Notes: a model not told the origin generated them from the sequence alone. A stretch of 64,000 bases of DNA from Eubacterium ruminantium (GCF_900167085.1 NZ_FUXA01000003.1:186001-250000), one strand, 5' to 3'; shown: positions 51,847-62,592, counted from the stretch's first letter. Translations and numbers: made by a program.

Positions 51847-51892
51847 AATCTTCATTACGTATATTTATTTATCATCATTAATAAGACGTGTC

Positions 51893-54166
51893 TTATTTAG
51901 CTAATTCTCTAAGTTCTTTAGCTGCTTCTACAAGATTGATAAGACTCTTCTTTGTCTCAACATCGCCTCTTGTCTTAAGTCCGCAGTCAGGATTGATCCA
52001 TAACTTCTGATCATCAATCTTTTCTCTCATCTTCTTAACTGCATTTACGATCTCATCTACAGAAGGTACTCTTGGGCTGTGAATATCATATACACCAGGA
52101 CCAACCTCTGTTTTGAAGTTATTCTCTCTGAGCGAATCAAGAATCAGAAGGTCTGAACGCGAAGCCTCGAATGTGATTACGTCAGCATCCATTGCATCGA
52201 TTGCAGGGATAATATCTGTAAATTCACTGTAGCACATATGTGTATGGATCTGAGTATCAGGCTTAACTCCACTGGCAACAAGACGGAATGCAGGGATTGC
52301 CCAATCAAGATACTCTGAATACCAGTCAGAACGTCTGAGCGGAAGTTTCTCTCTTAATGCTGCTTCGTCGATTTGGATGATGTCAATACCATTTGCCTCA
52401 AGATCAAGAACTTCATCACGGATAGCAAGTGCAATCTGAAGTGTGCTTTCCTTAAGTGATATATCTTCTCTTGGGAATGACCAGTTAAGGATTGTAACAG
52501 GGCCTGTAAGCATTCCCTTAACTTCTTTATCTGTACAGCTCTTTGCATACTTAGACCATTCAACTGTTATTGATTCTTTACGTGATACATCACCCCAGAT
52601 GATTGGTGGTTTAACGCATCTTGTACCATATGACTGAACCCAAGCCTTCTCTGTGAAGATATAACCTGCAAGGTGCTCGCCGAAGTATTCAACCATATCA
52701 TTACGCTCGAACTCACCGTGAACGAGTACATCAAGTCCGATTTCTTCCTGAAGATCGATACATTCCTTAATCTTCTTCTTGTTGAACTCTATATACTGAT
52801 CCTTTGAAATGATGCCTTTTCTATATTCAAGTCTGTTCTTTCTAACATCAGCTGTCTGAGGGAATGAACCGATAGTTGTTGTTGGGAAAAGAGGAAGGTT
52901 GAATTTCTCTTTCTGAATCTTCTCTCTCTCCTTAAATTCAGGAAGTCTTGTATAATCTGAATCTTTGATATTCTTAACTCTCTCCTGTACAGCTGCGTCG
53001 CTGCTGTTAACTCTGCTTACGAAGAGTGATGCATTATCATCAAGAATCTTTCCTTCTGCCTTATCAACAAGAACAGAAAGATCTGCGAGCTCTCCAAGCT
53101 TCTCCTCAGCAAATGCAAAATGCTTCTTATAATCATCTGTAAGCTTTGTTTCATTATCAAGAGTATAAGGAACATGAAGAAGTGAGCATGATGTACTAAG
53201 TACAACAGCATCCTTATCTCCTACAACCTTAATGATTTCATTAAGCTTCTCAAGTGTCTTTGTATAATTATTTCTCCAGATGTTTTTACCGTTTACAAGA
53301 CCGGCAAAAAGTAATTTACCCTTAGGGAAACCATTTTCTTTAAGGATATCAAGGCTCTTACGTCCCTCTGTAAAGTCAAGTCCGATGCCATCGAAATCTA
53401 GCTCTGTTACTTCTTTATAGATATCTCTGATATCTCCGAAGTACGTCTGGACAAGCACTTTAACGCTGCCTTTAACACCAAGTATTTTATTGTAAAGAGC
53501 CTTGAATATCTTTTTATCATCATCAGAAAGGTCATGCACAAGATAAGGTTCATCGAACTGAATCCACTCTGCGCCCTTATCATTAAGTTCTTTCACAAGT
53601 TTAGAGTATTCTTCTGCAAATATATCTATGTAATCACCTAAAACCTTCTCACCTGTAAATCTAGTAAGCTTTAAAAATGTAAAAGGACCTGTGATGACCG
53701 TCTTTGCCTTAACACCGTTTTCTTTTGCAAATACTAACTCGTCAAATGCTTTTGTTCCTGTTAACTTTACTTCTGTATCGTCTTCAATTTCAGGAACAAT
53801 GTAATGATAGTTTGTGTTAAACCATTTCTTCATTGCAAGAGCTTTAACATTACCCTTATCTCCCTGATAACCTCTTGCCATTGCAAAGAATGTATCAAGA
53901 GCGGAAAGTCCGAGCTCCTTATATCTCTTAGGAATAACATTAAATATTACTGCTGTATCAAGAACATTGTCATAAAATGAAAAGTCATTTGAAGCAATAT
54001 ATGTAATTCCTCTATCAAGCTGTTTCTTATAATTGATCTTACGGATCTCATCAGCTACGTCATTTAATTCCTTTTCACTGATCTCACCCTTAAAATATTT
54101 CTCTGATGCGAATTTTAATTCTCTGTCTCTTCCTATTCTAGGATATCCGATTACCGATGTCTGCAT
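51893..54166 (-). CDS. metE: Cobalamin-independent methionine synthase
   Basis: Transfers the methyl group of 5-methyltetrahydropteroyltriglutamate to homocysteine. The 757-residue protein has both barrels in order: N-terminal [18 protein letters not shown] and C-terminal [12 protein letters not shown], with zinc ligands in [10 protein letters not shown] (His-x-Cys), and the final NPDCGLKTR cysteine. Length is normal for MetE. It is divergent from a LysR-type regulator that probably controls it, as MetR does for metE in other bacteria. Confidence 0.96.
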   Translation of the reverse strand: MQTSVIGYPRIGRDRELKFASEKYFKGEISEKELNDVADEIRKINYKKQLDRGITYIASNDFSFYDNVLDTAVIFNVIPKRYKELGLSALDTFFAMARGYQGDKGNVKALAMKKWFNTNYHYIVPEIEDDTEVKLTGTKAFDELVFAKENGVKAKTVITGPFTFLKLTRFTGEKVLGDYIDIFAEEYSKLVKELNDKGAEWIQFDEPYLVHDLSDDDKKIFKALYNKILGVKGSVKVLVQTYFGDIRDIYKEVTELDFDGIGLDFTEGRKSLDILKENGFPKGKLLFAGLVNGKNIWRNNYTKTLEKLNEIIKVVGDKDAVVLSTSCSLLHVPYTLDNETKLTDDYKKHFAFAEEKLGELADLSVLVDKAEGKILDDNASLFVSRVNSSDAAVQERVKNIKDSDYTRLPEFKEREKIQKEKFNLPLFPTTTIGSFPQTADVRKNRLEYRKGIISKDQYIEFNKKKIKECIDLQEEIGLDVLVHGEFERNDMVEYFGEHLAGYIFTEKAWVQSYGTRCVKPPIIWGDVSRKESITVEWSKYAKSCTDKEVKGMLTGPVTILNWSFPREDISLKESTLQIALAIRDEVLDLEANGIDIIQIDEAALREKLPLRRSDWYSEYLDWAIPAFRLVASGVKPDTQIHTHMCYSEFTDIIPAIDAMDADVITFEASRSDLLILDSLRENNFKTEVGPGVYDIHSPRVPSVDEIVNAVKKMREKIDDQKLWINPDCGLKTRGDVETKKSLINLVEAAKELRELAK

Positions 54167-54320
54167 TTTAACTCTCCTTTTACAAACTGCTATTTATATA
54201 ACATTCTCGATCATTCATATTTTTAAAATGTTTCCGCGGTATAAATTTCTTCGTTGATCTTGTACCCGAGTATACGTTAGATTTTTAGCAAAATAAAATA
54301 TATAAAAGTATATATTTTTG

Positions 54321-54376
54321 ATAGATTTTATCTATTATAAATGATATTATATAGTAGAAATCTATCTTATATAGAT
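54321..54376. promoter_or_regulatory. LysR-type boxes between metE and lysR
   Basis: ATAGATTTTATCTAT (54321-54335) is a 6-3-6 inverted repeat that contains a T-N11-A LysR motif, and ATCTAT-CTTAT-ATAGAT (54360-54376) is a second repeat of the same half-site. They lie in the shared divergent region, 46 to 101 bases before the regulator's start. Confidence 0.65.
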
Positions 54377-54421
54377 AACAGCTTTTATCAGATATAGAAT
54401 CAGCCTATAACGGAGGATACC

Positions 54422-55321
54422 ATGACTTTAAAACAGCTTTATTATGCCGTAACCGTATCGGAAACAGGCAATATAACAGAAGCAGCCAAGAAATTATTCA
54501 TAGCTCAGCCAAGTCTTACTGCATCAATTCAGGAGCTTGAAAAGGAATATAATATAACTATCTTCAGAAGAAGTAAGAAGGGAATAGAGATCACTCCCGA
54601 TGGAGACGAATTCCTTGGTTATGCCCGTCAGGTACTTGAGCAGGCAAATCTTATAGAAGAAAGATATAATGGTATCAAGAAGGGAAAGACACGTTTCTGC
54701 GTTTCTTCCCAGCATTACTCTTTCGTAGTCGAAGCCTTTGTTCAGCTTCTTAAAACTTACGGCGGTGACAAGTACGAATTTCATATGAGAGAAACCGAAA
54801 CCTACGATATCATAAGCGATGTCACAACCCTGCGAAGTGAAGTCGGAATACTTTATATAAATTCGTTCAATGAAACCGTAATCCGTAAAACATTGAAAGA
54901 CAATAACCTTTCATTCACCAAGCTTTTCAAGGCTAAACCTCATGTCTTTGTTGGAAAGGATTCTCCTCTTGCCAAGAAAAAGAAGATCACTCTTGAGGAT
55001 CTAAAACCTTATCCTCGTCTTTCATATGAGCAGGGAAGCCACAATTCATTTTACTTTTCAGAAGAAATCCTAAGCACTCTGGATTGCGACAAAGAGCTTA
55101 TCGTTCGCGACAGAGCGACATTATTTAACTTTCTTGTAGGAATGAACGGTTATACAATCTGCAGCGGTGTTATAAATGAAAGCCTGAATGGTCCAAATAT
55201 TGTAGCCCGCCCGCTGAATGTCGATGATTATATGGAAATCGGTTATATACTTCCGAATTCCGTTACGATTTCAAATCTCACACATGAATATATAGATATC
55301 CTGAAAAATATGGTCAGCTAA
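54422..55321 (+). CDS. LysR-family transcriptional regulator
   Basis: A 299-residue regulator: N-terminal winged helix (MTLKQLYYAVTVSETGNITEAAKKLFIAQPSLTASIQELE, 1-~60) and a LysR substrate-binding domain (~90-295). ATG 54422 follows CGGAGG. It is divergent from metE, with LysR-type boxes between; it is therefore likely a MetR-like activator responding to homocysteine or a related sulfur metabolite. The ligand is inferred, not seen. Confidence 0.9.
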   Translation: MTLKQLYYAVTVSETGNITEAAKKLFIAQPSLTASIQELEKEYNITIFRRSKKGIEITPDGDEFLGYARQVLEQANLIEERYNGIKKGKTRFCVSSQHYSFVVEAFVQLLKTYGGDKYEFHMRETETYDIISDVTTLRSEVGILYINSFNETVIRKTLKDNNLSFTKLFKAKPHVFVGKDSPLAKKKKITLEDLKPYPRLSYEQGSHNSFYFSEEILSTLDCDKELIVRDRATLFNFLVGMNGYTICSGVINESLNGPNIVARPLNVDDYMEIGYILPNSVTISNLTHEYIDILKNMVS

Positions 55322-55390
55322 ATTGCTCGGAAACTGTTGTATTTCTAAAAAACTAAATTAATCTGAAAATAAATCGCCCGAGAATTAAAA

Positions 55391-55438
55391 TGCACGGAAT
55401 ATTAATTGTCCGGAAATATAAATACTCGGAAGCATAAA
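55391..55438. repeat. CGGAA micro-repeats after the lysR gene
   Basis: Three units with a 16-base period: TGCACGGAATATTAAT, TGTCCGGAAATATAAA, TACTCGGAAGCATAAA. Related single copies occur at 55325-55333 and 55376-55383. Like the repeats after metY, they follow a stop codon immediately. Confidence 0.55.
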
Positions 55439-55443
55439 AAATA

Positions 55444-55481
55444 AAGGAACCCGGCAGGTTTTATCAACCTCCGAGTTCCTT
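55444..55481. terminator. Terminator overlapping the transglutaminase stop codon
   Basis: AAAGGAAC-CCGG-AGGTT pairs with AACCT-CCG-GTTCCTTT around a 5-base loop. The stem begins inside the last codons of the transglutaminase gene and serves both convergent genes. Confidence 0.7.
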
Positions 55482-57653
55482 TATTTCTTCTTCACTTACT
55501 TTGTCGCCTCTGAATCTCACAAGATAATATTTGTCAAATATCTTCTTGAGTTTTTCATTAGCTTCTTCATCCTCTTCAAAATTTAAATAGTCATAAATAG
55601 ATGAATTATTACTTCTGAGTGTCTTCTTTTGTTCATCATCTTTGATCTTTTTCTCTATAGCTTTACATCTTTTTTTAACGATCTCATGAAGCTTTCTTTC
55701 TGAAGAAAGATGCTTATACCATAAGGCTTTTATACCTATGATCATAAGGAAGAATATACCTGCCGTGCCAAGGAAAAGCACCAGATATTTAAAGAGCATC
55801 TTCATGACTTTCACTCTTTCCGAATCGCCCTTCTTACCTGACTTATTGTAACGGCCGTCATTTATCTTATCATCTTCTCCGTCAATCTTTTCATACTCCT
55901 GATCGACCTTTTCCATCTTATTCTTATAGTAATTTTCCCAGTCGAATTCTGTCTTTTCTTCATCCGGCTTATAATGCTCTTCATTTACCTGCAAATGCCA
56001 GCTGCTCTCTTCCGAACTTGCCTCATTTGTGGTAGGTTCAAATGAAACCCAGCCCATTCCGTCAATATATCCCTCAACCCATGCATGAGCTGATGTATTC
56101 ATGATGTCATGCTTATCACCTTTTTGAATATATCCACTTACGTACCTTGCCGGAATACCTGCTTCACGCAACATAAGAACCATAGCACCTGCATAATGAA
56201 TGCAATATCCGCTTTTGGTTTTGAAAAGAAAGTCCTCTATATAATTTTCGCTGCCTCTCAGATTTACGCTGCCGTCATATTTGTATTTTCTGAGATAACC
56301 CTCTATAACCTTCGCCTTCTCGTAATCATTCTTACAGTCAACAGTAAGTTCCTCCACCAGCTTCTTAATCTTAGGAGTAGACATTGATATGTCCATATAT
56401 TCATCAAGGTTCTTGTCATAGGTGCCTTCATTTCTTATGTTATCAGCTATTTCATTATATTCAGACTCGCTCATAACCTCCGAAAGATTAAAATGAAATG
56501 TTGTATTCATATAAACCTTAACATCATTATATGAGTTGATCTTTTTTGTGACATCACTTGTTGATAAATGATCCGCAAACTCAAGGAAATATGGATTGCC
56601 ATAATCCATCATCATGAAAATAAGATTATATTTATAACCCTTATAAAGTCTTTTTTCATTCGCTATATCCTTGTCAATTTTAAGAAGATTAAGCGGATAA
56701 ATGATATCATCGGTTCTTATATAATCATACTTAACTTCCGCACGTTCTATTCTTACAAAACAAAGAACCTTGGCCGTACTGAAGCCCGAATCCATAAGTC
56801 CGTTAACAAATAAAACAAACCAATTATTGTAGTCCGGAGCAATTCTTCTCTTATCTTCAAATCCATTCTTTGTGATAGTCCTAAACTCTGCACCCTTTAG
56901 GTAAACATTTTTGGTAAGGCTGCTTCTCTTAAATATAAGTTCACGTCTGGCCTTACCTTTACTGATACTTCCTGTAAGAGATGCCACCTCAGAATAACCT
57001 GTATATGCATTATAATCACCGGTAATGTCCGACGTTAAATATTCTATCTCATAAAACATTTGAGAATTTGTCACATAATCAGCCAACTTCTCAACCCACT
57101 GCACCCTGAGCGGCTTGTCCTTAAATGACATGAAAATAATAAGTAGCATCCCCATTATAACGACGTAATTATAATCCACTTCTTTTTTGAAAAGTCGTCC
57201 GAGACTGTATATCCCGCCGATGATAAGACAGATTACAACTATCTTTTCATTTGTATTATTTATACACCAATATGTGATATTTCCGATCATAAAGATCAGA
57301 AATCCGAATCTCTTGATCTTATCCAAGCTTAGAATATAGAAAAGTATTATTGATAAAACAACTATAGCTATATTAACTGTCAAGATAAGGTCCCGATAAA
57401 TAAGCATGAGAACCCCTGAAACGATCAAGATACCCGGAATGCTATATTTTATCTTGCGATAAATAGATGCAAGCCACATCAACCCAAGAAAGAAGCCAAT
57501 AAAACAGCAGGTAAAGAATAGATTCATGTGCTTTATACCAAGATCACGCATAACAAAATAAATCAGGAAAATTGTTATCAAAAATCCCGGAAGGAGCATT
57601 ATCATCTTCTCTGCCACAAGATCATCTTTAGTTTTAGAACTTTTTATCTCCAT
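55464..57653 (-). CDS. Transglutaminase-like membrane protein
   Basis: A 729-residue membrane protein of the TgpA-like type. About seven transmembrane helices occupy residues 1-~180, then an extracellular region with the transglutaminase-core triad: Cys in KSGYCIHYAGAM, His in SAHAWVEGY and Asp in YIDGMGWVSFEPT (~470-545); one more transmembrane helix (~620-640) precedes a charged cytoplasmic tail. It is the last gene of a MoxR-DUF58-transglutaminase operon, overlapping the DUF58 gene by 20 bases. Such trios are common; function in folding or protease activation is proposed but not settled. Confidence 0.88.
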   Translation of the reverse strand: MEIKSSKTKDDLVAEKMIMLLPGFLITIFLIYFVMRDLGIKHMNLFFTCCFIGFFLGLMWLASIYRKIKYSIPGILIVSGVLMLIYRDLILTVNIAIVVLSIILFYILSLDKIKRFGFLIFMIGNITYWCINNTNEKIVVICLIIGGIYSLGRLFKKEVDYNYVVIMGMLLIIFMSFKDKPLRVQWVEKLADYVTNSQMFYEIEYLTSDITGDYNAYTGYSEVASLTGSISKGKARRELIFKRSSLTKNVYLKGAEFRTITKNGFEDKRRIAPDYNNWFVLFVNGLMDSGFSTAKVLCFVRIERAEVKYDYIRTDDIIYPLNLLKIDKDIANEKRLYKGYKYNLIFMMMDYGNPYFLEFADHLSTSDVTKKINSYNDVKVYMNTTFHFNLSEVMSESEYNEIADNIRNEGTYDKNLDEYMDISMSTPKIKKLVEELTVDCKNDYEKAKVIEGYLRKYKYDGSVNLRGSENYIEDFLFKTKSGYCIHYAGAMVLMLREAGIPARYVSGYIQKGDKHDIMNTSAHAWVEGYIDGMGWVSFEPTTNEASSEESSWHLQVNEEHYKPDEEKTEFDWENYYKNKMEKVDQEYEKIDGEDDKINDGRYNKSGKKGDSERVKVMKMLFKYLVLFLGTAGIFFLMIIGIKALWYKHLSSERKLHEIVKKRCKAIEKKIKDDEQKKTLRSNNSSIYDYLNFEEDEEANEKLKKIFDKYYLVRFRGDKVSEEEIKELGG

Positions 57654-58731
57654 AAGCCTTCTTTAACTCAAAATTCTCTTCTCTGAAAATCAATACACTT
57701 CTATATTTTCCAGATACTGCATTTAATAATTCCTTTTCATATCCCGCTGCCGAATTCACGCCGACCTTGGTCGTCACTTCCCTGAAGAATTCTTTGAATC
57801 CCGCAAGATTGTCGACAACACAAGTCATGACACCGAGATTGTAATAATATACGACAAGATGTTTGCTGGAAACACCGATAGAAACAATATATTCCAGATA
57901 TCTGTCTCTTCTCTTTAGTGCCTCTACACTTCCATCAACTGTGGTTGTTACAAGTACAAGACAGGTTGTTTCAGTCTCCTGTTTTTCCGGAATTCTGACA
58001 TACATCTCTCCCGTCCTTGCATAATTTTTCCAATGCACAGTATTAAGGCTGTCTCCCTGCATATATTTTCTTATATCATTTCCCAAATTATCATCAGGAA
58101 GATTTGTGCTGACATTATTACCCATTTCTTTAATGCGATTAAGACGCCTCTGTTCTTCGTCCGTCAATTCCTTTACCAGTGGCATAACATGAAGTCTTAC
58201 AGGAATATCAACTTTCTTCTTAATCCTTATAATTCCAAAAAGATCCTGCAAATAAAATCCTTCAATACCCGCATCGTAACTTCCTGCAAATCTGCATACC
58301 ATTTCAGTACTTATTTCCAACTTCTCTTTGTACGACAGATTATAACTCTGAGATGTAAAATCATCCCTAAAAGAAGTGATTTCCTTATTGTAATAGAACC
58401 TGACTCCGCTTATCGGAAATGGCCATACATTTTCAATTATAAGCTGATATTTCTGTGGTGAATTTTTACGGATTATCTTCTGATCAATCTCCTGATAAAT
58501 ATTGAGCATGAAGATTGAAATAATGATATATACAACAGAAATCGGCAGATACAGAATTGCCACATAAAAAAATGCATACGAAACAACCCCGCCATGATTG
58601 GTCACATTAACTGTGGTCACCACAACAAGTATAATATAAATGATTATCGGAACTATCCTTTTATGCATGATCCGACTCATTCTGCCAAATAAATTACTTA
58701 TCTTACTAGATACTATTTTTGATTCATTCAT
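57634..58731 (-). CDS. DUF58 protein
   Basis: A 365-residue protein with two N-terminal transmembrane helices (~25-45 and ~50-75) and a C-terminal DUF58 domain, including the diagnostic YMQGDSLNTVHWKNYARTGEMYVR (~225-250). The domain has a von Willebrand A-like fold. It probably works with the MoxR ATPase encoded 20 bases upstream and the transglutaminase that it overlaps. Confidence 0.88.
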   Translation of the reverse strand: MNESKIVSSKISNLFGRMSRIMHKRIVPIIIYIILVVVTTVNVTNHGGVVSYAFFYVAILYLPISVVYIIISIFMLNIYQEIDQKIIRKNSPQKYQLIIENVWPFPISGVRFYYNKEITSFRDDFTSQSYNLSYKEKLEISTEMVCRFAGSYDAGIEGFYLQDLFGIIRIKKKVDIPVRLHVMPLVKELTDEEQRRLNRIKEMGNNVSTNLPDDNLGNDIRKYMQGDSLNTVHWKNYARTGEMYVRIPEKQETETTCLVLVTTTVDGSVEALKRRDRYLEYIVSIGVSSKHLVVYYYNLGVMTCVVDNLAGFKEFFREVTTKVGVNSAAGYEKELLNAVSGKYRSVLIFREENFELKKAYGDKKF

Positions 58732-58750
58732 ATGATTGGCCTGCCGAAGA

Positions 58751-59680
58751 TTATCGCGGTCTGTTTACTTTATCAATTATATCTACAATCAGCTGGTAAC
58801 CTGTATATCTATTCATCTTTGACTGTGTTGTAAATACGAGTCTGTGAGGAAGTGTAATCTTTGTCATATTTATAATGTCTTCCGGAATAACATAATCTCT
58901 TCCGGCAACATATGCAGCTGACTTTGATGCGGTAAGGAGATCCAGTGCTGCTCTTGGACTGAGTCCATATTCCAGATTTTCATTAGATCTTGATTTATCT
59001 ACAATATTCAGGGCATATTCCACAAGTTCATCCGTCATGACAACCTGCTTCATTTCCTCACGCATTTTAATGATATCCTTTGATTCAACAACAGGAGTAA
59101 GTTCTTCATCGAGAGCTCCCTCAAGATATTTCTTTGCCATTTTTATCTGCATATCCATTACCGGATATCCAATTGAAAGTTTCATAAGAAATCTATCCAG
59201 CTGAGCCTCCGGAAGCATATATGTACCTATCTGTTCAACAGGATTTTCCGTAGCTATAACCATAAAAAGCGGAGGAAGCGGGTACGTTTTACCATCTATT
59301 GTAACCTGATGCTCCTCCATAGCTTCAAGAAGTGCTGACTGTGTCTTAGGTGGAGTTCTGTTGATTTCATCCGCAAGAATTATCTCATTATCGATAGGTC
59401 CCTTAACAACCCTGAACTCTCCCTTTGATGCATCATAAATAGACGTTCCTGTTATATCTGTAGGAAGCGTGTCCGGCGTGAACTGGATTCTCGAAAATCC
59501 GGCACTTACAGACTGTGATAAGGCTTTGGCAAATGTAGTCTTGCCGACACCGGGAACATCTTCAAGAAGAACATGACCACCGGCTATAAGCGCGATTATC
59601 ACATTATCGATCACTTCTCTTTTACCTATAAACTTTTTTTCTATATTTTCTCTTATTATGCTGATTTTTTCCTGATACAT
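58751..59680 (-). CDS. MoxR-family AAA+ ATPase
   Basis: A 309-residue AAA+ chaperone-like ATPase with Walker A in DVPGVGKTTFAKAL, Walker B in ILADEINRTPPKTQSALLEAMEE, sensor 1 in IATENPVEQIGTY and the arginine/sensor 2 region LSPRAALDLL. It is the first gene of the MoxR-DUF58-transglutaminase operon and probably remodels or loads the partner proteins. Confidence 0.93.
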   Translation of the reverse strand: MYQEKISIIRENIEKKFIGKREVIDNVIIALIAGGHVLLEDVPGVGKTTFAKALSQSVSAGFSRIQFTPDTLPTDITGTSIYDASKGEFRVVKGPIDNEIILADEINRTPPKTQSALLEAMEEHQVTIDGKTYPLPPLFMVIATENPVEQIGTYMLPEAQLDRFLMKLSIGYPVMDMQIKMAKKYLEGALDEELTPVVESKDIIKMREEMKQVVMTDELVEYALNIVDKSRSNENLEYGLSPRAALDLLTASKSAAYVAGRDYVIPEDIINMTKITLPHRLVFTTQSKMNRYTGYQLIVDIIDKVNRPR

Positions 59681-59703
59681 TTTTCCCCTCTTTTTTCATT
59701 AAA

Positions 59704-59730
59704 AATAGGAAGCTTTTGCGGCTTCCTATT
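59704..59730 (-). terminator. Terminator after the GGDEF gene
   Basis: AATAGGAAGC (59704-59713) pairs with GCTTCCTATT (59721-59730) around a 7-base loop, followed on the minus strand by TTTTTAATG. It separates the GGDEF gene from the moxR operon. Confidence 0.8.
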
Positions 59731-59747
59731 CAATAATTAATTCATTA

Positions 59748-61655
59748 TTAACTCTGCCCGTCATTTTTATGCGCTTCTTTTTTCATTTCATACATAGCTT
59801 CGTCCGCCATTCTGAAATATTCTTCAATACTTGTATTATTATCCGGACTAACTTCAACATATCCGACACTTATACTTAATTTAAAAGGAAGCATCATCTC
59901 TTCAGCCTGGCTTCTTACCGCTTCTATAAGATCCTCCTTAAGTGCCTCTATGTTATCATCAACCCCATATTCACCAATGATAACGAATTCATCTCCACCG
60001 TATCTGACCGCTTTCCATTCTCCTTGGAAAACTGATTTAATAGCCTTTGCAACAATCTTGATTGAAAGGTCTCCCTGAAGATGACCATATTTATCATTGA
60101 TCACTTTCATTCTGTTTATATCGGCAACCATTATAACAGAGCGGCTATTCTTATGACGAAGTGATTCCAGATAAGGAATAGCTATCTTTTCGTAACCCAT
60201 TCTGTTATAGAGATCTGTAAGTTCATCTCTCATTGAAATCTCAGCCAGTACTCTGTTAAGATTTTCAAGCTTAACATTCTGACGTGCTTTTTCCATGGCT
60301 GCAGAAATATGCCTTACCATTGAATTAAGATAGAAATCTCTGATTATCTTATAATTGTTCTTAATAACAAGATATCCGATATTATCACCATTATTATGAA
60401 GCGGAACAAGCAGATATATCATTGCTTTATCAGAATTCGGATTATAATAAGGAACCATATCTGTAGTATTTATGGTATCTCTCGGCATGGATTTGCCATC
60501 TTTCATGCCATAGATTATATCCATTGTTTTACTGTATCCCACTCTTCTGAGAGGAGCATTACCATCCATTGAATTGATAAATGACTGATCCATACAAATA
60601 CAGAATTCATCACCTTCATATTGATGATCAACCTCGAAAAGACGAACAAGCGCCTCATGAATATCATCGACTGTTTCAACATTGGCAACTGCTTCATCTA
60701 TAGCTATAAGATGCCAATCATATATTGTTCTTTCGATAGGAATACTATATGTTCTTCTGCAGGCTTCCCTTTGAAGTTTTTTATCAACTTCTGTCATAGG
60801 ACATCCGCAACTTTCACCCGGATCAAATTTGGAATTATATACCTTATCACCTTTTCTCTCCTTGCCTTCCATGAGACCGAAAAGATATTCTGCACACTGA
60901 TAACTGTGCTCATTCCATCCTCTGTCTACCGAAGCAATGATCGGTGAGAAAAAGCTTCCGCTTACAAGATTATCAAATCCTGTTACTCTGACGTCTTCCG
61001 GAACACGAAGTCCTTCTCTTTCAAGAGCAAGACATACACCCATAGCCATAACATCATTTGCACAAATAAATGCATCAGGTAAAGGTTTTTTACTTTTAAG
61101 AAAGTCTTTCATAAGATCCTGGACGATAGCATAACTCCATCTTCCGTCAATTACCTTTTCCGGATCAACTGTTATACCATGCTCAGCCATCGTATCAACT
61201 ACAGTCTTATATCTTTCCTGATTTTCGGTATTATCTGCCGGGCCACCAACCCAATATATATCTTTAACTCCATGAACTGTTATCATATGTTCAACGAGTT
61301 CTTTCATTCCATTTATATTCTCAGTACGTATCGAATCAATTCCGTCCATCTCGTACTCGAGACTTACTGCAGGAATTCCGGTTTCAAGAATCTTCTTTCT
61401 GAGAATCTCATTTTCTCCCGCAGTATTAAGTGTATTTCCAAGCAAAAGAACCCCATCAAAATCATTTAACTGGGGCAGATTTAAAATATTTAATTCACCT
61501 GATATGATATCCTGATTTTTGTCATAAGAAGTATATTCAAGAAATACAAAGACATCGATGTTATGTTCAGAAGCGCAGTTATAGATACCTTGCAAAACGA
61601 AATCAAGGTATTCATCATTCCATCCGTTTGTAAATACCGCTATCCTCTTCTTCAT
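59748..61655 (-). CDS. Sugar-binding-type sensor fused to a diguanylate cyclase
   Basis: A 635-residue cytoplasmic protein, start ATG 61655 after GAGGTGGG. Residues ~1-270 are a LacI/periplasmic-binding-protein-like ligand domain (KKRIAVFTNGWND, DAFICANDVMAMGV, VRVTGFDN) without the LacI helix-turn-helix. A GAF-like middle (~310-450) follows, then a coiled linker and a GGDEF domain with intact active site RYGGDEF (~550). There is no signal peptide or transmembrane helix. It should couple an intracellular ligand, probably a sugar, to synthesis of cyclic di-GMP. No EAL or PilZ gene is nearby. Confidence 0.88.
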   Translation of the reverse strand: MKKRIAVFTNGWNDEYLDFVLQGIYNCASEHNIDVFVFLEYTSYDKNQDIISGELNILNLPQLNDFDGVLLLGNTLNTAGENEILRKKILETGIPAVSLEYEMDGIDSIRTENINGMKELVEHMITVHGVKDIYWVGGPADNTENQERYKTVVDTMAEHGITVDPEKVIDGRWSYAIVQDLMKDFLKSKKPLPDAFICANDVMAMGVCLALEREGLRVPEDVRVTGFDNLVSGSFFSPIIASVDRGWNEHSYQCAEYLFGLMEGKERKGDKVYNSKFDPGESCGCPMTEVDKKLQREACRRTYSIPIERTIYDWHLIAIDEAVANVETVDDIHEALVRLFEVDHQYEGDEFCICMDQSFINSMDGNAPLRRVGYSKTMDIIYGMKDGKSMPRDTINTTDMVPYYNPNSDKAMIYLLVPLHNNGDNIGYLVIKNNYKIIRDFYLNSMVRHISAAMEKARQNVKLENLNRVLAEISMRDELTDLYNRMGYEKIAIPYLESLRHKNSRSVIMVADINRMKVINDKYGHLQGDLSIKIVAKAIKSVFQGEWKAVRYGGDEFVIIGEYGVDDNIEALKEDLIEAVRSQAEEMMLPFKLSISVGYVEVSPDNNTSIEEYFRMADEAMYEMKKEAHKNDGQS

Positions 61656-61848
61656 AACCCACCTCACTAGAATCGTGAACTACGATACTGATAATAATAT
61701 AATAAATCATTTTCGAATAAATTACAATAAAATAAAGCAGATAGCTGTGGATTTTTCATACCTTTTATAGCATATCCAATATTAAACTTCTACTCCATTT
61801 GCCGTTTTTTAATCCATTTCTAAATCAACGTTCTACTACATAAATGAA

Positions 61849-62592
61849 TTACTTTTCAAAAGATATCCTGCTCTTTTCTCCTACTCTCATAGAAACAGCT
61901 ATAAGTGCTACTATGCCGAATATCATGTACATGAGTCTTGTACACAAATACTGTGGGGTTATGGTAAATGGAGTCTCACCTCCCTTAAGTGATTCAAGGG
62001 CAGCTGAAACAACCTCAAAGTAATTTGCTCCATTTATATCTATTCCAAAGCCTCTTAGAATAACTGCCATTACTATAATAACAGCCATAAATATATATAC
62101 GAGCGCAGGACTTATCCTTCCAATAAGATTACCAACCCCCAGCATGATAAAAAGACATGGAATGGTTATTAGCAGCCACTCAACTATATAAGTTCCTATA
62201 TATATTTTTCCAAAGATAGCATAAAGAAATATACAGCCTTCCACAAAGATCAGAAGGTTACTTAGTAGAAAGAAGCCGCCGATTATAACATTTCTTATCA
62301 GCATTCTTTTCCGAATAGAGAAGCCTGTTACATCAGCCAGTACACTGACCTTCTTCTGTCTCTTTGAATAAAGATTTGAAAGAATAAAGAAACTTACAAG
62401 AAGTGAAACCATAGTAGTTTTTCCAAGGAATGCTCCGAAGCTCCAGCCTGAGAAGGGAGCTGTGTCAGATATTCCAAGTATTATCTCACTTGATAGAATG
62501 AGATAAGAATATATAAGTTCAACTATTAACATAGCAAATACATATGGTTTTAGCAGAATGATCTTAAGATCATATTTAAATATCTTACTCAA
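61849..62592 (-). CDS. ABC-2 type permease-like membrane protein
   Basis: A 247-residue protein with about six transmembrane helices, of the ABC-2 permease type (small N-terminal amphipathic part MSKIFKYDLKIILLKPY, long hydrophobic helices, no ATPase domain). Its start overlaps the stop of the upstream peptidase-like gene by eight bases. No ABC ATPase gene is in the window, which fits the deletion proposed next to the histidine kinase gene. Confidence 0.7.
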   Translation of the reverse strand: MSKIFKYDLKIILLKPYVFAMLIVELIYSYLILSSEIILGISDTAPFSGWSFGAFLGKTTMVSLLVSFFILSNLYSKRQKKVSVLADVTGFSIRKRMLIRNVIIGGFFLLSNLLIFVEGCIFLYAIFGKIYIGTYIVEWLLITIPCLFIMLGVGNLIGRISPALVYIFMAVIIVMAVILRGFGIDINGANYFEVVSAALESLKGGETPFTITPQYLCTRLMYMIFGIVALIAVSMRVGEKSRISFEK

